Shown piece by piece: positions 23,302-36,142 of a stretch of 64,000 bases of DNA. The DNA comes from Tetmemena sp. SeJ-2015 (Eukaryota > Ciliophora > Spirotrichea > Sporadotrichida > Oxytrichidae): NCBI GenBank assembly GCA_027382625.1, contig JAJKFJ010021202.1, forward strand, positions 1 to 64,000. Direction: 5' to 3'. Position 1 is the stretch's first letter; the number at the start of each line of letters is the position of its first letter. The notes beneath the pieces are model-generated. The model was not told the origin of the DNA. It ran no database searches and saw only the letters and a program-made list of their open reading frames with translations. A program made the translations under genes and the position numbers.

Positions 23302-24789
23302 ATGAATTCAAGTAGCTTTTAATCTTATTTTAAGCAATTAGAAGAGTACTGTAAGCTTCTATTAGCTTAGTGTGGCTCTCTTGAAGTTCAAATTAAGCTA
23401 GAAAGCTTCAAGGATCCTTCGTGCATTTCATTGTTCAAGGACTTTGGGTATTTATTAGAGATAGTCCCTCCGTTTAACTCAGATCCAATTAGTCATCCCT
23501 TCCTCAAGAAAACTATAGTGAGAGGGAACGACACAATCTCTAATCAAACTGAGAGTGTGAATCTAACTAAGTCAGAGAGAGTAACAAACGACTCAAGCGG
23601 AACTTTTCAAGCCGAAGATGAGGATGAGGTAGTTGTTCTGAGGCCTGAGTTATTTTTTTTAATTGCGAGTTTATTCATTAAGCGATTAACAACTAGGCCC
23701 TTACCCACACTCAGTCAGTCAAAAGCTAATCTACTTACTCTATCAAAAGCCAAAACTTCAGAGAAAGAGAAGCTCTATCGGTTGGCTTTAACTTTCAGGG
23801 GAATCCTAAGACTAATTAATCAACTTTGAAATCAAGTCTTGATGGCCACTCCTTCCACTTCACAAAACGAACAATGTCAAAGCAAAACAACACTTATACT
23901 CTTTCCATTAGCAAGGGAACTAGTCCAGTGGAAACTATAACCTAGAGCTCAGTCACTTACTCTCAGTTTGATGAAGATGTCAGATAGAATGACGTCATTA
24001 AAATTTTAGAGGTGCTGAATCTAGAGGAGGAAAGAACTTAACTACTCAAGCTAAAAATTGAATTTGAAGAGCAATCTGTAGAGGAGGAAAAGAAGGGAAA
24101 AAGTTTGAAAAAGTATCACTTTGATTCAAAGACACTGATTAACTCTTGCCTTTGCTCTTCCACTATCTTATCAGTTGGAGGAAGTTAAGTATGTAATGAC
24201 TTGCTCGTACTAGGCGATAAAAGAGTATCTTGCCAACAGTTTGGAGTTTAATATGACTAGGCGTTGAACAAGTTCAGACTTTACGATCTCTCCAACAATT
24301 CTTAAAGCTGTAGAGTCAGACTCTATGAAGGTAATAAGCTCATACTTTTTGAAGGATGCATCATAAGCTTCGGTGGAGTGATTAAATATGTTGCTAGCTA
24401 TAAAGACAACGGATAAATTTTAGTCCTTACACTTTTGGAGATTGCACAAGAGCCAAAAGAAAGGCCAGATGAGACTATTTAATTAGGCTTCACTCAGCAG
24501 CCTATTAGCATAGGCAGAGGGGAAGATAGTTTCATCAAAATTAAGTCACCCTACCTGGGAAGAAATTAAGGAATGATAACTTTCAATGAGGGCTAATCAG
24601 GGATGGCAGTTTATCAGCACTCATTCTTAGAACTCGCCAACATTTGTTTATCTTAAAAATCAAAGCCAAAAAGAGAGGAATGAAATCAGTGATGGTCATA
24701 TTATAGAGGAATTAAATGGCTCAACTAGCTCTGTTGTAATAGAGTTTTCAGATTGGAAAGTAACTCTCTCTGATTATTCGATTGAGTGA
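23302..24789 (+). CDS. FHA-domain protein, probably two FHA domains
   Basis: FHA domains bind phosphothreonine peptides. Starts MNSSSFQSYFKQLEEYC; TGA 24787-24789. N-terminal helical and Ser-rich part, an acidic patch (EDEDEVVV), then a first FHA-like block: LLVLGDKRVSCQQFGVQYD, FRLYDLSNNSQSCRVRLYEG, LILFEGCIISFG. A second block reads ISIGRGEDSFIKIKSPYLGR, NQGMITFNEG, FVYLKNQSQKERNEISDGHI. The residues expected to hold phosphate are conserved only in part. One-base slips occur near 23795 and 24640. Likely a nuclear or signalling adaptor; the domain call is by pattern. Confidence 0.65.
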
Positions 24790-24839
24790 GGTGTGATTTT
24801 AATTGAATATTAATTTAATTTGTAAAATTAAAAAAAATA

Positions 24840-26559
24840 ATGAAAATTTCTGCAAAAATAGAGCGGGTGCATGGATCACAAGATAGATTTAAGTAGAAGT
24901 TATAAACTGCAACCTAGCCTCTCAGAGATTTATAGAGAAGTGGGTCTGTTAAGTACATAATCAGCAATAATGATGCGACTTAATAGATAACTTACATGCA
25001 GTAAATGTAAATTTAGGATAAGAGAATCGTTTAATTAATTTACTAATTTTGAACCATTGAGGATCAGCACTTGATGAGTAAACTCAAATCTTTGCAAAAC
25101 AATCCAAGTATACAACTGTAACCTATTTTGCATCCATAGTTTAAAACTAAAATCCTCGGCCACACTAATGCATCTATAAGTCAATACATGCGACTCCCGA
25201 AAGATGCACTTTAATCTATTAAAACAGTGAAAATTCAGAGTGATAGGAAAGAAAATGATTCACAAACTAATTCATCATCAAAGCTTGATTTCAAAGCCAA
25301 AAGGCTTTCAGTAGATTAGTCAGATCACATAGATGCAACTACTTTGAAATCTCAACAAGCTATCTTTAAATAAATTTTTGCTTTTTTTATCAACTCTTTC
25401 AATTAAAGGAGATTGCAAAAATACTAAGACGTAGCTGTTAAACTACTCTCAGAGAAGGATTACATCTTATCGGATGATTACCTTAATGACGACTCGTATC
25501 TAGATTTCAAGAGCAATTATCTGGCAGCGACATTCAACATGTCATCTCCTCCAAATTAAGAGTCAGTTAAGGGCTAAGATGAAATTACAACTTCTAGAAC
25601 TATCGCCACGAAATAATAAAAGAGCACGGACAAACTTGAGTAATTTAGTGTACAGAGGAAGTATAATATGAGCCAAACTCAAAATAATCGAGATATGGAG
25701 TCCCCAAGTCGAAATAAAATTAAAAATCTTCACCTTTCTCAAAGTAAAATCGGTATTAAAAAGTAGGCCAGAATCTTAATGAATGTCAATATTGTTGATT
25801 TAGAGGATGGAAATCAAAATTACGATTCTACTTTTAATTAAAAGGAAGACAAAAAGGGGAAGTCTGAAATTGAATCCAACCAAAAGATTGAAGCGTTCTA
25901 TAATTAAAACTATTGCTAATTTTAGGCAAGAATAGGGGAAAATAGCAGTGTAATTTTTTTGAATTAGAGATAAATAAAATAAGGTTTTAAAGGCAAAATA
26001 GAGTAAATAAATTAAAATCAAAACAAACAATCTCCTAATTATAAATAGAATTGTTTTTAGAGCAGAGAAAGAGTGTCATTTATTTTAAAACTTTCATTAA
26101 ATTTGCATATTTTTTTGATTTGCACTATTCTATCTATACCTGACTAATGCTACAAGAGATATAGCTAGTAAAGCATCTGGCACAGAAGTAGCAAGCCTTT
26201 TCCCTTTAATTCATAAGCCCAAGTATAACTATCAAGCTGTTTAGTCCACATAGACTTTTCACGACTAGAGTTCAGAAGGCGAAAAAAATGAAATCCAGGC
26301 GTAAAACTCTAGATTCTCGTTTTCCAAACTTAAGGGAGTAAAGAGCTAATCACTTTTAATTCATAAGGTAGACTAAGAATTCGAACCTCAGCCTTTACAA
26401 ACTTTGAGAAACAGTGTCATTTAGCAAGTTGCCAATCAATAGATTCCTTTGAATCCAGTCTACAATTTAGAAAAGTAGGAGGCAAATATTTTTAGATTTT
26501 TAATTAGCAATCAACTAAAAGCTTTAGCTACAGACAAATATTATCCAGAGTTTAAATGA
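24840..26559 (+). CDS. Hypothetical Ser/Gln/Lys-rich protein
   Basis: Starts MKISAKIERVHGSQDRFKQK just 50 bp after the FHA gene. After a frame break near 25040-25060 (probable IES) the frame is open for more than 1.2 kb (HQHLMSKLKSLQNNPSIQ ... IVDLEDGNQNYDSTFNQKE), then switches near 26200 to KPKYNYQAVQSTQTFHDQSS and ends YYPEFK at TGA 26557-26559. AT-rich in-frame inserts near 25365-25400 and 26040-26130 look like IESs. No domain recognised. Confidence 0.5.
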
Positions 26560-26904
26560 AATTCATGAAAAGAAAGAGAAGAGAAGGCAGATATAGAGAA
26601 AAATATATTTAAATTTTACTGTAGGTTAAGATAAGAAGTAAGTTTTATTCATTCAATTAAGCCTAAATAATATGTTCGCCTATTTTTTTTATTTTTTAGA
26701 ATTTTATAAACTATAAAGCAATTCTCATTGATTTAGAACTCTAATAATTCTTATTTTCTTGGCATCTTTCAAAAACACCTGATTGAGTACCGCTCTAGTA
26801 AAAATTTTAGGCAAAAAAGATCTTATGTGAATACCTTTATTTCAAGTGATTACTTCCTTCTTAATTACAAGAATTAGTCAAAATGTTTTTTATTCTTTTC
26901 AATA
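26560..26904. other. Intergenic, AT-rich
   Basis: This 345-bp spacer between two same-strand genes has no supported ORF or repeat. Confidence 0.45.
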
Positions 26905-29900
26905 ATGAATGTGAAGAACTTAAATAAGTTCAGGCAAAAGATCGCAAATGAAGATAGGAAGCTTCATATACTTGCGAGCAACCTATGTGATAATTTGAAG
27001 AGATCTCATATGAGACTCGATATTGACAATTATCAAAATTTGAAGGCCAAAATTTAAGAAGCCATGGTCATTAAGTATGACAAAAAGCCTAAATAAGGAA
27101 GACTTTGAATTATTATTTTGCACTATTTAAGTAATTCTAAACTCAATTATAGAAAATTTAAAGAAATAAAAGTAGAGATTAAATAATCCCAGTGCCATAA
27201 TATAATGAAGGCTTTATCAAATCCAGTTACTCCCCAGAGAAGGCTACAGAACATTTTATATGTTTACTTTATATTTCAAGAGCATTTAAATTGACAGGTC
27301 CTAATTGCCCTCAATGGGGGAAAGTTCTTTTATCTCACCTAAGATGTCTCAGTAAAACAGAAGACCTCACCTCCAGCCTTTATTTTTAATTTAGATAGGT
27401 CCATTCAAACAACAGAGAGATAAGAAGACAACTAATTTAAAACCCACTCTTTATCCTTTACTTTCTTCTACCTTTTTAATCGGTTATATTGACATCTATA
27501 AAGTAAAACTTCATGAGAAAAACTCAATACAAGGAGAAGCAAATTCTCAATATGGAGAGATTTAGAAATGTGGCTGCCAATTCATAGCTCACATACTCCT
27601 ACTAGAATAAAATCCAAATCATGCGAGATGGAACTCCCCTCATCCAGGGTCGAAGAATTAAGCACTTCTCAAATTTGTTCAGCAAGGAATCAACATTTTA
27701 CACTGATAACACCAACAACGACAACAAGCAATTGCAAACTGCGACTAATTTTCATAACTTTGTGTAACTTAATCGAAAGTACCCCTAACCATGTTTTGGC
27801 AAGGACACCTATAAATACAAGGAGCTGCTTTTCGACAAGAAAATAGGCTTTGACATTTTAGTTCTTTATTTTTACATTCCGATCGTAGTTGGAGAGAAGG
27901 ATTTGTTTGTAGCTTAAAAAAGTCCTAGATTGCAGTAACAGTCATTTTCCTCCAATAATAGTCCACTTAATAGGACTATCTAGGACATCAGGAGATAAGT
28001 CAAGGAGTTGTAATTACCAAAGGCATCAGAAAAAGGAAGTCCTATGGGATTTTCTCAATAGATTCAAAATTTAAACTACTCTCAGCTCTCAAAGAAAGAC
28101 AAAAACTTAGAATCACTCAGAGAGGATAGTTTGTCTTCACCCCTTAAAGTTTAGAAGAACTCTGTGGTTTTCATTAACAATAGAACTGATTCTTTGGTTT
28201 AAAAGAAGAAACCACATAATTTAAAGATAGATGTTTAAAATTTCTACAATTAGCAGCAGACTGCTTAGACTCATTCTAATGAAAATACTCCAAGATTATA
28301 TAATTAAACTTATCAAACAACGCCAAATGAAAACATAAACCTACTTTCAAAACGAGAGAGCAAAACTAGATTTAAATTGCTAATCTAAAATCCTTAAGAA
28401 ACTAATTTTATGCTTAAAATTACTTTTAATCAGGCTATAGAATATTCGTATAAACTAATCTTTAAATTTTATAATTTGCTAATTAATTGATTGCTTCCTT
28501 AATGATTATTTTCTTAGCTGAATTTAATTTTTTATAGCCTTAATTTAGAGTTACATTTTTTCTTTTTTCTTAAAAATTTCTATTAAATTTTCCAATTCGA
28601 TATTAGCTTTTTATTCTCCAGGACTTCCATATAGGAAAACTTTATTTCATTAAGGATTAGAGAATTTAATTTAAGAAGGACTCAAGAAGATAGATATCAG
28701 TGACTAAAGAGTGCAGCATCAATTGAGATTAATCTTCCTTCAGAACAAGCATTCGCCATCCAAAGGCTCATAGATTCCAAGTTGGCAGGAGTTTAGATAA
28801 ACTCAGGTCCAAAGAAAATACTTAAAGCAGCACTTAGAAAAGAGATTTGCAAAAGTCTATGTTGATAGGTTGATGGAATACTTTGATTTTAACCAAATCC
28901 TCTCTATTAACGAGTTGATTGAAAAATTCAATATCCTTATCTAATTTGGAAAAGAAGAGATCCTCAAGCTGTGCTTGTAAGTTTGGGATATAAATGAGGA
29001 TGGACTCATCTGTCTCAAAGATTTAATGGACAACTTATAAGTGATTGGAGATGCAGATTTTTTCATTCATAAGGACTTGAATTGCTTAGTGAAGTATATT
29101 TTCGGAAGCACAGATAGAGACCTTCAAACTTTAACATACTAAGATATATAAATTTAACTTCATTTATTAATTAATCCATTATAATTAATGAATAACTTAT
29201 TCTAACTATGAAGATTATGTGAATTACTAGAAGAAAGTATCGAATAAGAGCAGCGCAATCAATATTTTCAAGTGCAAGCAGGGAAAGATCTCAGATCTCA
29301 TCTACAGAATTTAGCAGAAGAACTCTAATGCTTAAAATCAGTAGAGTATACTTCAAAATTTGGATACTGACTAAAAAGGTTCCAATCTGCAATAGTCCAC
29401 TCACACTCTCACTTCTCAGAGGTAAACATCGCAGCTTAATTAAAATACCCCGAATCTATAAGATTTTCCCAAACTTAAATCAAATTCTACAAATGATAAA
29501 GTCAGCTTCAAATTTTCAAAAATTGCTAATAAAAAAGTGACAGACTTTGGGGTATTTAGAAACAGGAAAAATTCTGTAGAAGTAGGAAATAGCTCTCAGT
29601 AATATACCCTCCAGTAAACTTTCCTTAAGAATCAAGAAAAACCTGGGTTCATAAACTACGTTAAAGAGATAGCGAAGAAAAGAGAGGAGAACGAGACTCC
29701 TGTGCAACTATTTGGAAAGAGAGTTTAGAAACAGAATGAGACATCAAATGAATAGCAACTTAAAGACCTAACTTTGAGAAATATATTCAATGATTACATG
29801 AGGGAAAGCTATTTTAGGGAGAATGAATAAATTAGCGCAAAAAATCTAATACATGATGTTACATTTGAAAATGATGTGCCTTACCTGTTCATAGATCTAA

Positions 29901-30074
29901 TCTTCTACATATTTAGGCAATAAAATCATCTCAGATCCAACTCCAACAGAGTTTAATGAAGAAGGAGATATCATAGAGAAAACTACTCTGTTCGAAGGTC
30001 TTGAGAAATAATATCAAAAATTATAGGAATATCATAAGAGGAATAGACTTTCTCTCGTTTAAAATAAGTAATGA
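26905..30074 (+). CDS. EF-hand protein, IES-interrupted
   Basis: Starts MNVKNLNKFRQKIANEDRK. Coding segments: 26905-27108, about 27165-27290, 27300-27440, 27511-28410 (long open frame MRKTQYKEKQILNMERFRNV ... KYKELLFDKKIGFDILVLYF), 28620-29150 and 29215-30074. The last-but-one contains DINEDGLICLKDL, a calcium-binding EF loop, preceded by EEILKLCLQVW; a second, weaker EF pair may precede it (FDFNQILSINELIEKF). C-terminal tail Ser/Gln-rich, ending KRNRLSLVQNKQ; TGA 30072-30074. Run A4 at 29922-29925 needs one base fewer. Gaps between segments are AT-rich and likely IESs. Probable calcium sensor; exact role unknown. Confidence 0.55.
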
Positions 30075-30185
30075 TTACTTTGCATTGAAAATTTCATTTC
30101 TTTTAATAAATCGCAGAGTTAATGCTTTAATTTTTAAGGTTAAGTTAATTTTATCATTATAATATTTCTTATTCAGGAGCTACTC

Positions 30186-31350
30186 TCATTCTTGTCTCTG
30201 TGAATAGTAGTCTTTTAGTTGAGTCTAAGTTCTAAAATAATTAAAGTTTTCATCAAGAATTAAAACTTCTTTCTCATCCTTATCCATTAGAATTATTTGC
30301 TAATCTTCGTCATTCTTTTCTTCTTCTTGGCTCTTTTGAATCTTAGAGAATTTAAGAGACTCTTCGCTCTAGTTATCTCCATCTGCCTATTATTCTTTTT
30401 CATCTCTGCTCTTTCCTTAATATTCATACCATTATGGTCCAAACTGCTTTGGAATTGCGTCCTCTTCATTTGTCAAGAGAGGGTTTTTAGTGTCGAGACC
30501 TGGGAAAACATCTGAGCCAAGTATAGCTGTCATAAACCTCTCATGCGATTGCTTTAGCTCCCTTACTCTCTGAGTAAAATCCTTATCTATCATATAGGTG
30601 TAGTAAGCTTTCTGAAGAATTCTGTGTGAAGGTTACCTGGGTGTGGGCTCAGGCAATCCGTATAGTTAGAATGCTTTTGCTCTTATATTCTAGAAATCTA
30701 TGTTGTGAAGAATGTCTTTCATTTCATTTTTAGTGAGGTATTTCTCAGTTCTGCTCCTCACTATATCGCGAATAGACTTGTAAACTATATGCCTAATTGC
30801 TGCAAACACCTTCCCACTAAGCTTTAAGTACAACTCCTTTGTCAGAGTCTCAGGAAAGTCCAAATTGAAATTTGGCTCTTGAAGGTTCTCCCCAAACAAT
30901 TTCTCATCATTGATGTCTATCAAATTAACTTGACTTGTAACAACTGGATCGTTCAAGTAGAAAGAAATCCAGTCATGAAGAGTCTACTAATCAACCATAT
31001 ACTTCTTAAGAATCTGCTAATGCACTTCCTTTACTTTTATGCTAAGTCTGTCCTTTATCTTTTCTGTTAAGCTCTTAACTAGTTTGGGCCTCGACCTGTA
31101 ATCTTATTATACAACCTAGAGTGAGTGGTAGTAATGTATGTAGTAAGGGGGTGTACTCTAGTCTCAAGTCCTCTAAAATGTTGAGTAAGGTCTATCTTGA
31201 GTACTATTTTTCATCCACATAAAAGGCTGCTTGCTTCTGAGATTTCACAATCACATACAGACCAACTTAAATTTATAATGAATAAATAATTTAAACTAAT
31301 GATGCCAAGGCTAACCCTCCTACTTTTAGTGCTCCTAAGTACTTATCCAT
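30186..31350 (-). CDS. N-terminally membrane-anchored protein
   Basis: Starts MDKYLGALKVGGLALASLVQ (ATG complement 31348-31350); the N-terminal hydrophobic stretch continues through IIYSLQIQVGLYVIV, which looks like a signal anchor. Soluble part: LEYTPLLHTLLPLTLG, then after a slip near 31010 YMVDQQTLHDWISFYLNDP, LTKELYLKLSGKVFAAIRHI, YLTKNEMKDILHNIDF, TPRQPSHRILQKAYY, and an acidic Gln-rich tail to TGA 30186-30188. About 380 residues. The layout (one N-terminal anchor plus helical body) resembles organelle-membrane receptors, but I do not recognise the family. Confidence 0.55.
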
Positions 31351-31600
31351 TATTTTTAAAGGCTTAAATTAATATCAATGAGATAAATATGATCTCTAAT
31401 TTTTAAATGAAGGAAAATCAAATCTAATAATAAAGTTACATTTTTCAAATTAGATTGATTTATATTATGACTTAATTCAAATCAAATAGAATTATCTAAA
31501 ACCAAATTATTTCAAATCAATACTAAAAACAATTTACTTTTCGGCATATAATAAATAATCACTCCTTTAAGCCTATATTAAAAATTAAATATCATTAAAC
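31351..31600. other. Spacer between two minus-strand genes
   Basis: About 250 bp, strongly AT-rich. It would hold the promoter of the 30.2-31.35 kb gene and the 3' end of the kinase transcript. Confidence 0.4.
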
Positions 31601-33285
31601 TCATTTGATGCTCTTATCTAAAATCACAAAAAAGTCCATAAAAGACAAATAATCTCCCTTGATCCGACAAAGCTCCAAGTAATAATTATCTTATGTTTCT
31701 TGAATTTCCAATCCTACAATCAGCGGGATATTTAGTTTTAGTTCGCTAGTTGATTAGTTGAATATTAATTCCATTTTACTTTGACTAAGTGTCTCTACTA
31801 TATCTCCTTCAAGCTTTTTCACGATTTAACTTAATTTTTGCAAGTAGTTTCTGTTTGATTTTGGTATTTTAATGTGCGATTGATACTCACTAAAATGAAA
31901 ATAAGGTGCCAATCGAAGATAACTAATACATAATTTCAATCTTAAATTATCCTTACCTTAGAGGTTCTTCTGAATCTAGGCATTTTTCTGCTTATGAAGA
32001 TACTGACTCACTATATGCTTCTTTTTACTTTGAATATTTTAAATGTATTTCATTTCTTATTTCCTCAGCTGTAGAGCCAGTTATTTCAGTAAGGAACTTA
32101 TGTCTTAGTACCTGATCTATTGAATATCTTTTGGCTTAATCTGGTTCCATCATATTACTTATCAAATCTGACAGGTCTCTCAATTAATATTCTTAACCCG
32201 GCTCGATCAATACCTCATGCTTTTTAAGGAATGTGCTTGGATCACTTGCAAACTGTGAGTACTCCTCATTCAGGCCAATTACTTAAAGTTCTTTATTTCT
32301 TTCAACAGTTGAATTGAAAGGATGGGATCCGGTTAAAAAATTTACCAATATCACTCCTATTGAAAATACATCAACTTTGTCCAGAGGTGGAGCAATTATT
32401 TAATTGAACATTTCCGGTGGAGTGTATGCCTTCGTGCAACTAAGAAATCCTTTCAGAAATTTTCCTGTTGAGCCTTACTTTTATTAATTTTGAGAATTTT
32501 CATCATCTTCTTCTTCTTCAAAGTTAAAGTTCATATCTATTGGAGTAGCATATCCAAAGTCAATTATCTTGAGCTGTGCCAAATCATCAGTCATGATTAT
32601 GTTCCAGGGTTTTAGATCTCTGTGGCAAACATTTCTCTCCACCAAAAACTTTATAGCAGAGCATAATTGCAAGAAATAGGCGATGCTTGTTCTTAAAGAG
32701 AAAATCTTTCTGCTTTTTTAATGTGGAAGTAAAGTTCTCCTCCACGAAGTACTTCAAGTAAATCTGAAGGTCAATTTAATCACCATACTTTTAATAGAAT
32801 AAATTTATGAGAATAGCAAATACTTTCACACTTCCACTTGTCTCTTTTTGTTCTTTGTCATAATAGGATATTATACCGCGCTAAAACACGTTGTGGACTT
32901 TAATGATATTTGGATGACCTTGGATCTTGACTATTGATCTCATTTCATTTAAAACTATCTCTCTTTTGTATTCAGTGAGGCTCTCATTTTCAAAGTTAAC
33001 CTTTACTGCATACTCTCTGCCATCTTATGAATTGATACCCAAAAAGACTGAAGAAAAAGTTCCTTGCCCGATCTTTTTAATCAGCTTGAACTTTATTTCG
33101 CATTCCTCAAAGCTGAGTTGTCCTATTTATATTTTTGATTATTGCACGATATTAGAGTCACCATTCACAGACTATTTACTATCTTATTAAGACTTTGAGC
33201 ATTCATCATTTGAAATTAGCTATTCTTAGGAATGATGATGTTGCTGCTCCTTTAGAATGAGTGTTTGAGTATTTGATTTCTCCAT
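31601..33285 (-). CDS. CAMK/AMPK-like protein kinase with KA1-like tail
   Basis: Serine/threonine kinase, start MEKSNTQTLILKEQQHHH (33283-33285 complement). G-loop KKIGQGTFSSVFLG, catalytic Lys in EYAVKV, C-helix Glu in EIVLNEM, then GHPNIIKVHNVF, CHRDLKPWNII, IIDFGYA, a short acidic insert, TPPEMF, KVDVFSIGVILVNFLTGSHP and a final HKFLTEI: all kinase subdomains present and the catalytic residues intact. A 67-nt intron follows (31890-31956), then a C-terminal KA1-like module (KKLEGDIVETLSQSKMELIF ... LELCRIKGDYLSFMDFF) to TGA 31601-31603. T6 at 32714-32719 needs one base fewer. KA1 domains bind membranes or the kinase itself, as in MARK/AMPK relatives. Confidence 0.85.
31890..31956 (-). other. 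Intron, 67 nt
   Basis: GTAAGG donor and TTTTAG acceptor on the minus strand. Splicing joins EEPLS to EYQSHIKIPK in frame. Confidence 0.75.
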
Positions 33286-33333
33286 AGATTTGTTTTATTT
33301 TAAATTCAATTTGCTTCATAATTTGCAGAGTTA

Positions 33334-33666
33334 ATGATTGATGATTTAGAGATGAAAGATAATTTAATGCTTTGCAATATAAGTGATGAGGTTAAAGAGA
33401 AGGCGATGGATTGGCTTAAATTTTAGTTAACATTTAAATAATTGGTTTCAGACTTGACGTCTGATCAACTCTTGTTAGAGATGAACAACCTTCTTCTCAC
33501 ATAAGTTCATGGTTTAACAAATTAATCATCATACAAAATAATATTGATTGAAAGTGCAATTTTAGACTAATTTTAAAGAAAAAAAGTATAAAAATTAAAT
33601 TTTAATAAATCATATTTATTTAATATTTAAGAAAAATTAATCTTACCCAAAAAATGTAAAAATTGA
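33334..33666 (+). CDS. Small hypothetical protein
   Basis: An uninterrupted 110-codon frame MIDDLEMKDNLMLCNISDEV ... DLTSDQLLLEMNNLLLTQVH in the ciliate code, TGA at 33664-33666. It starts 48 bp from the divergent kinase. Helical and Leu-rich. The last 30 codons are AT-rich and may be 3' untranslated or IES sequence. Family not recognised. Confidence 0.45.
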
Positions 33667-33721
33667 CAAATTTACCATTTTAATTAGCAAATTCAGAACA
33701 GAAATATGGAAATTATTAAAT

Positions 33722-34067
33722 TCAATAAATCTAGGGCCTAAATAATAAAAGAGGTTGGTGAGGCTTCTCAAGGAATCTGTGGTATTCTAGGACATCAGAC
33801 TCGAGGAATAATTTTTTCATTTGCATGAGTTCGTATCCGCAGACGGTATCGATGTCAGGTCTCTTGAGTTGCTGCTGCATAAGAGGAGGGAAGTTATTTT
33901 CGCTGAGATATGTACCCGTGCACATGAAGAAGTTCTCCAAGGCGATAACATAGTGCATATTATAGAGGCTTGCTCTTGAATTGCTCCTTGATTTCTTAAT
34001 TTTCCTTCTTAGAAGGGACCTGGTAGAGGTCGGGTCTATTCCACTCTCCGTAGGGTGTGTTATCCAT
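33722..34067 (-). CDS. Small conserved-looking protein
   Basis: Starts MDNTPYGEWNRPDLYQVPSK (ATG complement 34065-34067) and, after a one-base slip near 34000, continues LYNMHYVIALENFFMCTGTY ... DIDTVCGYELMQMKKLFLES to TGA 33722-33724. About 113 residues. Codon use is GC-richer than neighbours, typical of a strongly expressed gene here. The composition would suit a mitochondrial or structural subunit, but nothing was recognised. Confidence 0.6.
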
Positions 34068-34195
34068 TATTATATTTCTCTAATTTAATTATAATAATTC
34101 ACATCACTAAACTAATAAAGCAATACCATTAAATTTTAGTAATCTAAGTGACTTACACTTATAAATAATTGCACAAATTTAACTAATTAACTAAC
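34068..34195. promoter_or_regulatory. Divergent intergenic region
   Basis: 128 bp between two oppositely transcribed starts; by position it must contain both promoters. No conserved box identified. Confidence 0.35.
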
Positions 34196-36142
34196 ATGAG
34201 CGACCAATTTCAGCAGAATGAATTTTCTGCAAGTCAATAGCCCCATTAGAACTAGAATGGTTCATAGTAGTAGTATATTCCAAATTAGAGTAATAGCGCG
34301 TTAAATAGTAACCCGCATACCAAGAACAATAGCCACTGGCTGGTGGTTTGATTCAAGGTTAAAGTTAACCCTATCAGTAGCACTATGATCAAAATAGATA
34401 CTAAAATGATGCAGGCCAACATCATCAATACTAGACCTATAATCAGTACTACAACCCAAATCTCCCATAAAATTATGACTATTCAGGAATGAAACAAAAC
34501 ATCAATCAGCCATCGCAGAATTTCCATAATAACCCTCTGCCATGCACTAGGAAGGGTAATTTCAAGGATATTAAAGCAATCAGCAACTACCGCCTTAAAC
34601 TCAAAATCATTACCAATCTCAAATTAATACAGCCAATCCCAATGCATTTTATCAGAGAGATGCTGATATGAATGAGACCTCAACACAGCAGTAGATTAAT
34701 CAAAATGAAGATAATTAAGCTGAAAACTAATAAGAAGATGAATATGATGACGAGTATGATCAAGATAACTATGGAGATGAGGAAGATGATGACGATGATG
34801 AGGAAATGGATTTAGTTGCATTTGCTGAAAAACAAAGACAACTAGGACTAATGCAATAAGTGCCAACTACCGGAAAAATTTCGATATCATTTGGAAATCC
34901 AGCTCCCCAACCATAGACCTCTATCAAAATTTATTTTCTTTTTACTAAAAATTAATATTTTATTGCCTATTTTATAAATTCAAGCACCTATTTAGATATA
35001 GATGGACTAATAAGTCTAAAAGCCCATAGATTAAGAGCAACCTTCCCAAAATTTGGATCAGTAAAATAACAACTATCCAAACTCACAAAGCTTGCCAATA
35101 TATCAATAGTAGACTCAGGCTCCTTTTAATTAGATCAACTTGGGAAACTAAGATCAACCTTTATCCGAAAAGAGGGATCTGATTAACGAATAAGAAACCT
35201 AAGATTAGCTCTACAATCACAACCAACCCTCTGCGTAATAAGATTAGCAGATTTTAGATATGATGCAAGAAGCACAAAAAGAATTATTTTTTTAAAAGAT
35301 CAAGTTACCTCTAAAATGGAAGGTATCGAGCATAATTTCCAACAAATTAACCAGGAACAACTTATTTAGCCACCTGCTTATGAAGCATAAATTTAATTTC
35401 CCCACGCTTAAAACTTTTAGATGAAAGAAGAGATGTAGTAGCAAGACTAGCCAATCTTAAATTAGTAGCAACCCCTTTAAGATTAGTTAATCAAAGAGCC
35501 TATGAATGATGAATTGTAAATGAACTAAAGTCAAAAGCCCAAAAAGAGTAAGGAGTCAAAGAAGAAAAACGAAAAGAAAAAAAAGAAGAAGAAGGGCTCC
35601 GCTTTGCTCACAGATTTTTACAAACTAAAAAAGACAAATCTGACTGTTGAAATTGATAACATCGATCACAAGATGAGAGCGTAGACTCTATTTACTTTCT
35701 CACTCATCGATGAAGATTAGGAATAATAACTCAATTTTATGCTTATATAGATTTCTTCCTGAAAAAGTAGAATTAGTTTGAGGAGTTCAAGAAAGTGAGC
35801 ATCGATCTCAAACTTCACGCAAAACAGATGGTCATCGTTAATGTTTTGAGAATCTAAGACGATGATGAGGAGGTGAAGAGTAAAAGTAAAAGCTCCCTCT
35901 GCTCTTTGATTATGGCTAGCCCTCTGATTAGGCAGCATTCTAATAAAATGCTTTTGGAAATCTAAACAGAGACTTATACACTTTCGAGTCAAGAGAGACA
36001 GAAATATGCATCATTCTTTTTTTAAATATACGATGCTCAATAGATCAACCCTCAACTAGAGATTAAAAAAATTCTGCAACTTAAACTATAAAATTTTATT
36101 TATAATTTTAAATAAATAAAAATATCTCAAAAAAATAAATGA
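34196..36142 (+). CDS. Q/N-rich protein with acidic and poly-Lys tracts
   Basis: Starts MSDQFQQNEFSASQQ, then hundreds of Gln/Asn/Tyr residues, many coded by TAA/TAG (HYDQNRYQNDAGQHHQY, QSNQQLPPQTQNHYQSQ), an acidic run (DEYDDEYDQDNYGDEEDDDD), an AT-rich break at about 34925-34985 (IES), more Q-rich sequence, a Lys run near 35560-35595, and a globular-looking C-terminal region (LLTDFYKLKKTNLTVEIDN, KVSIDLKLHAKQMVIVNVL, SLCSLIMASPLIRQHSNKM). TGA at 36140-36142. Frame slips occur near 34320, 34520, 35290 and 35750. The Q/N content suggests a condensate-forming or RNA-granule protein; family not recognised. Confidence 0.6.

Noticed and set aside
27568..27846. 92-codon ORF MWLPIHSSH...
   Set aside because: Shadow frame of the EF-hand gene; the other frame stays open for about 1 kb and matches its flanks.
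34925..34985. Exact IES edges in the Q/N-rich gene (ACCT or TCAA pointers)
   Set aside because: An AT-rich break is clear, but neither pointer gives an in-frame join, so no coordinates are claimed.
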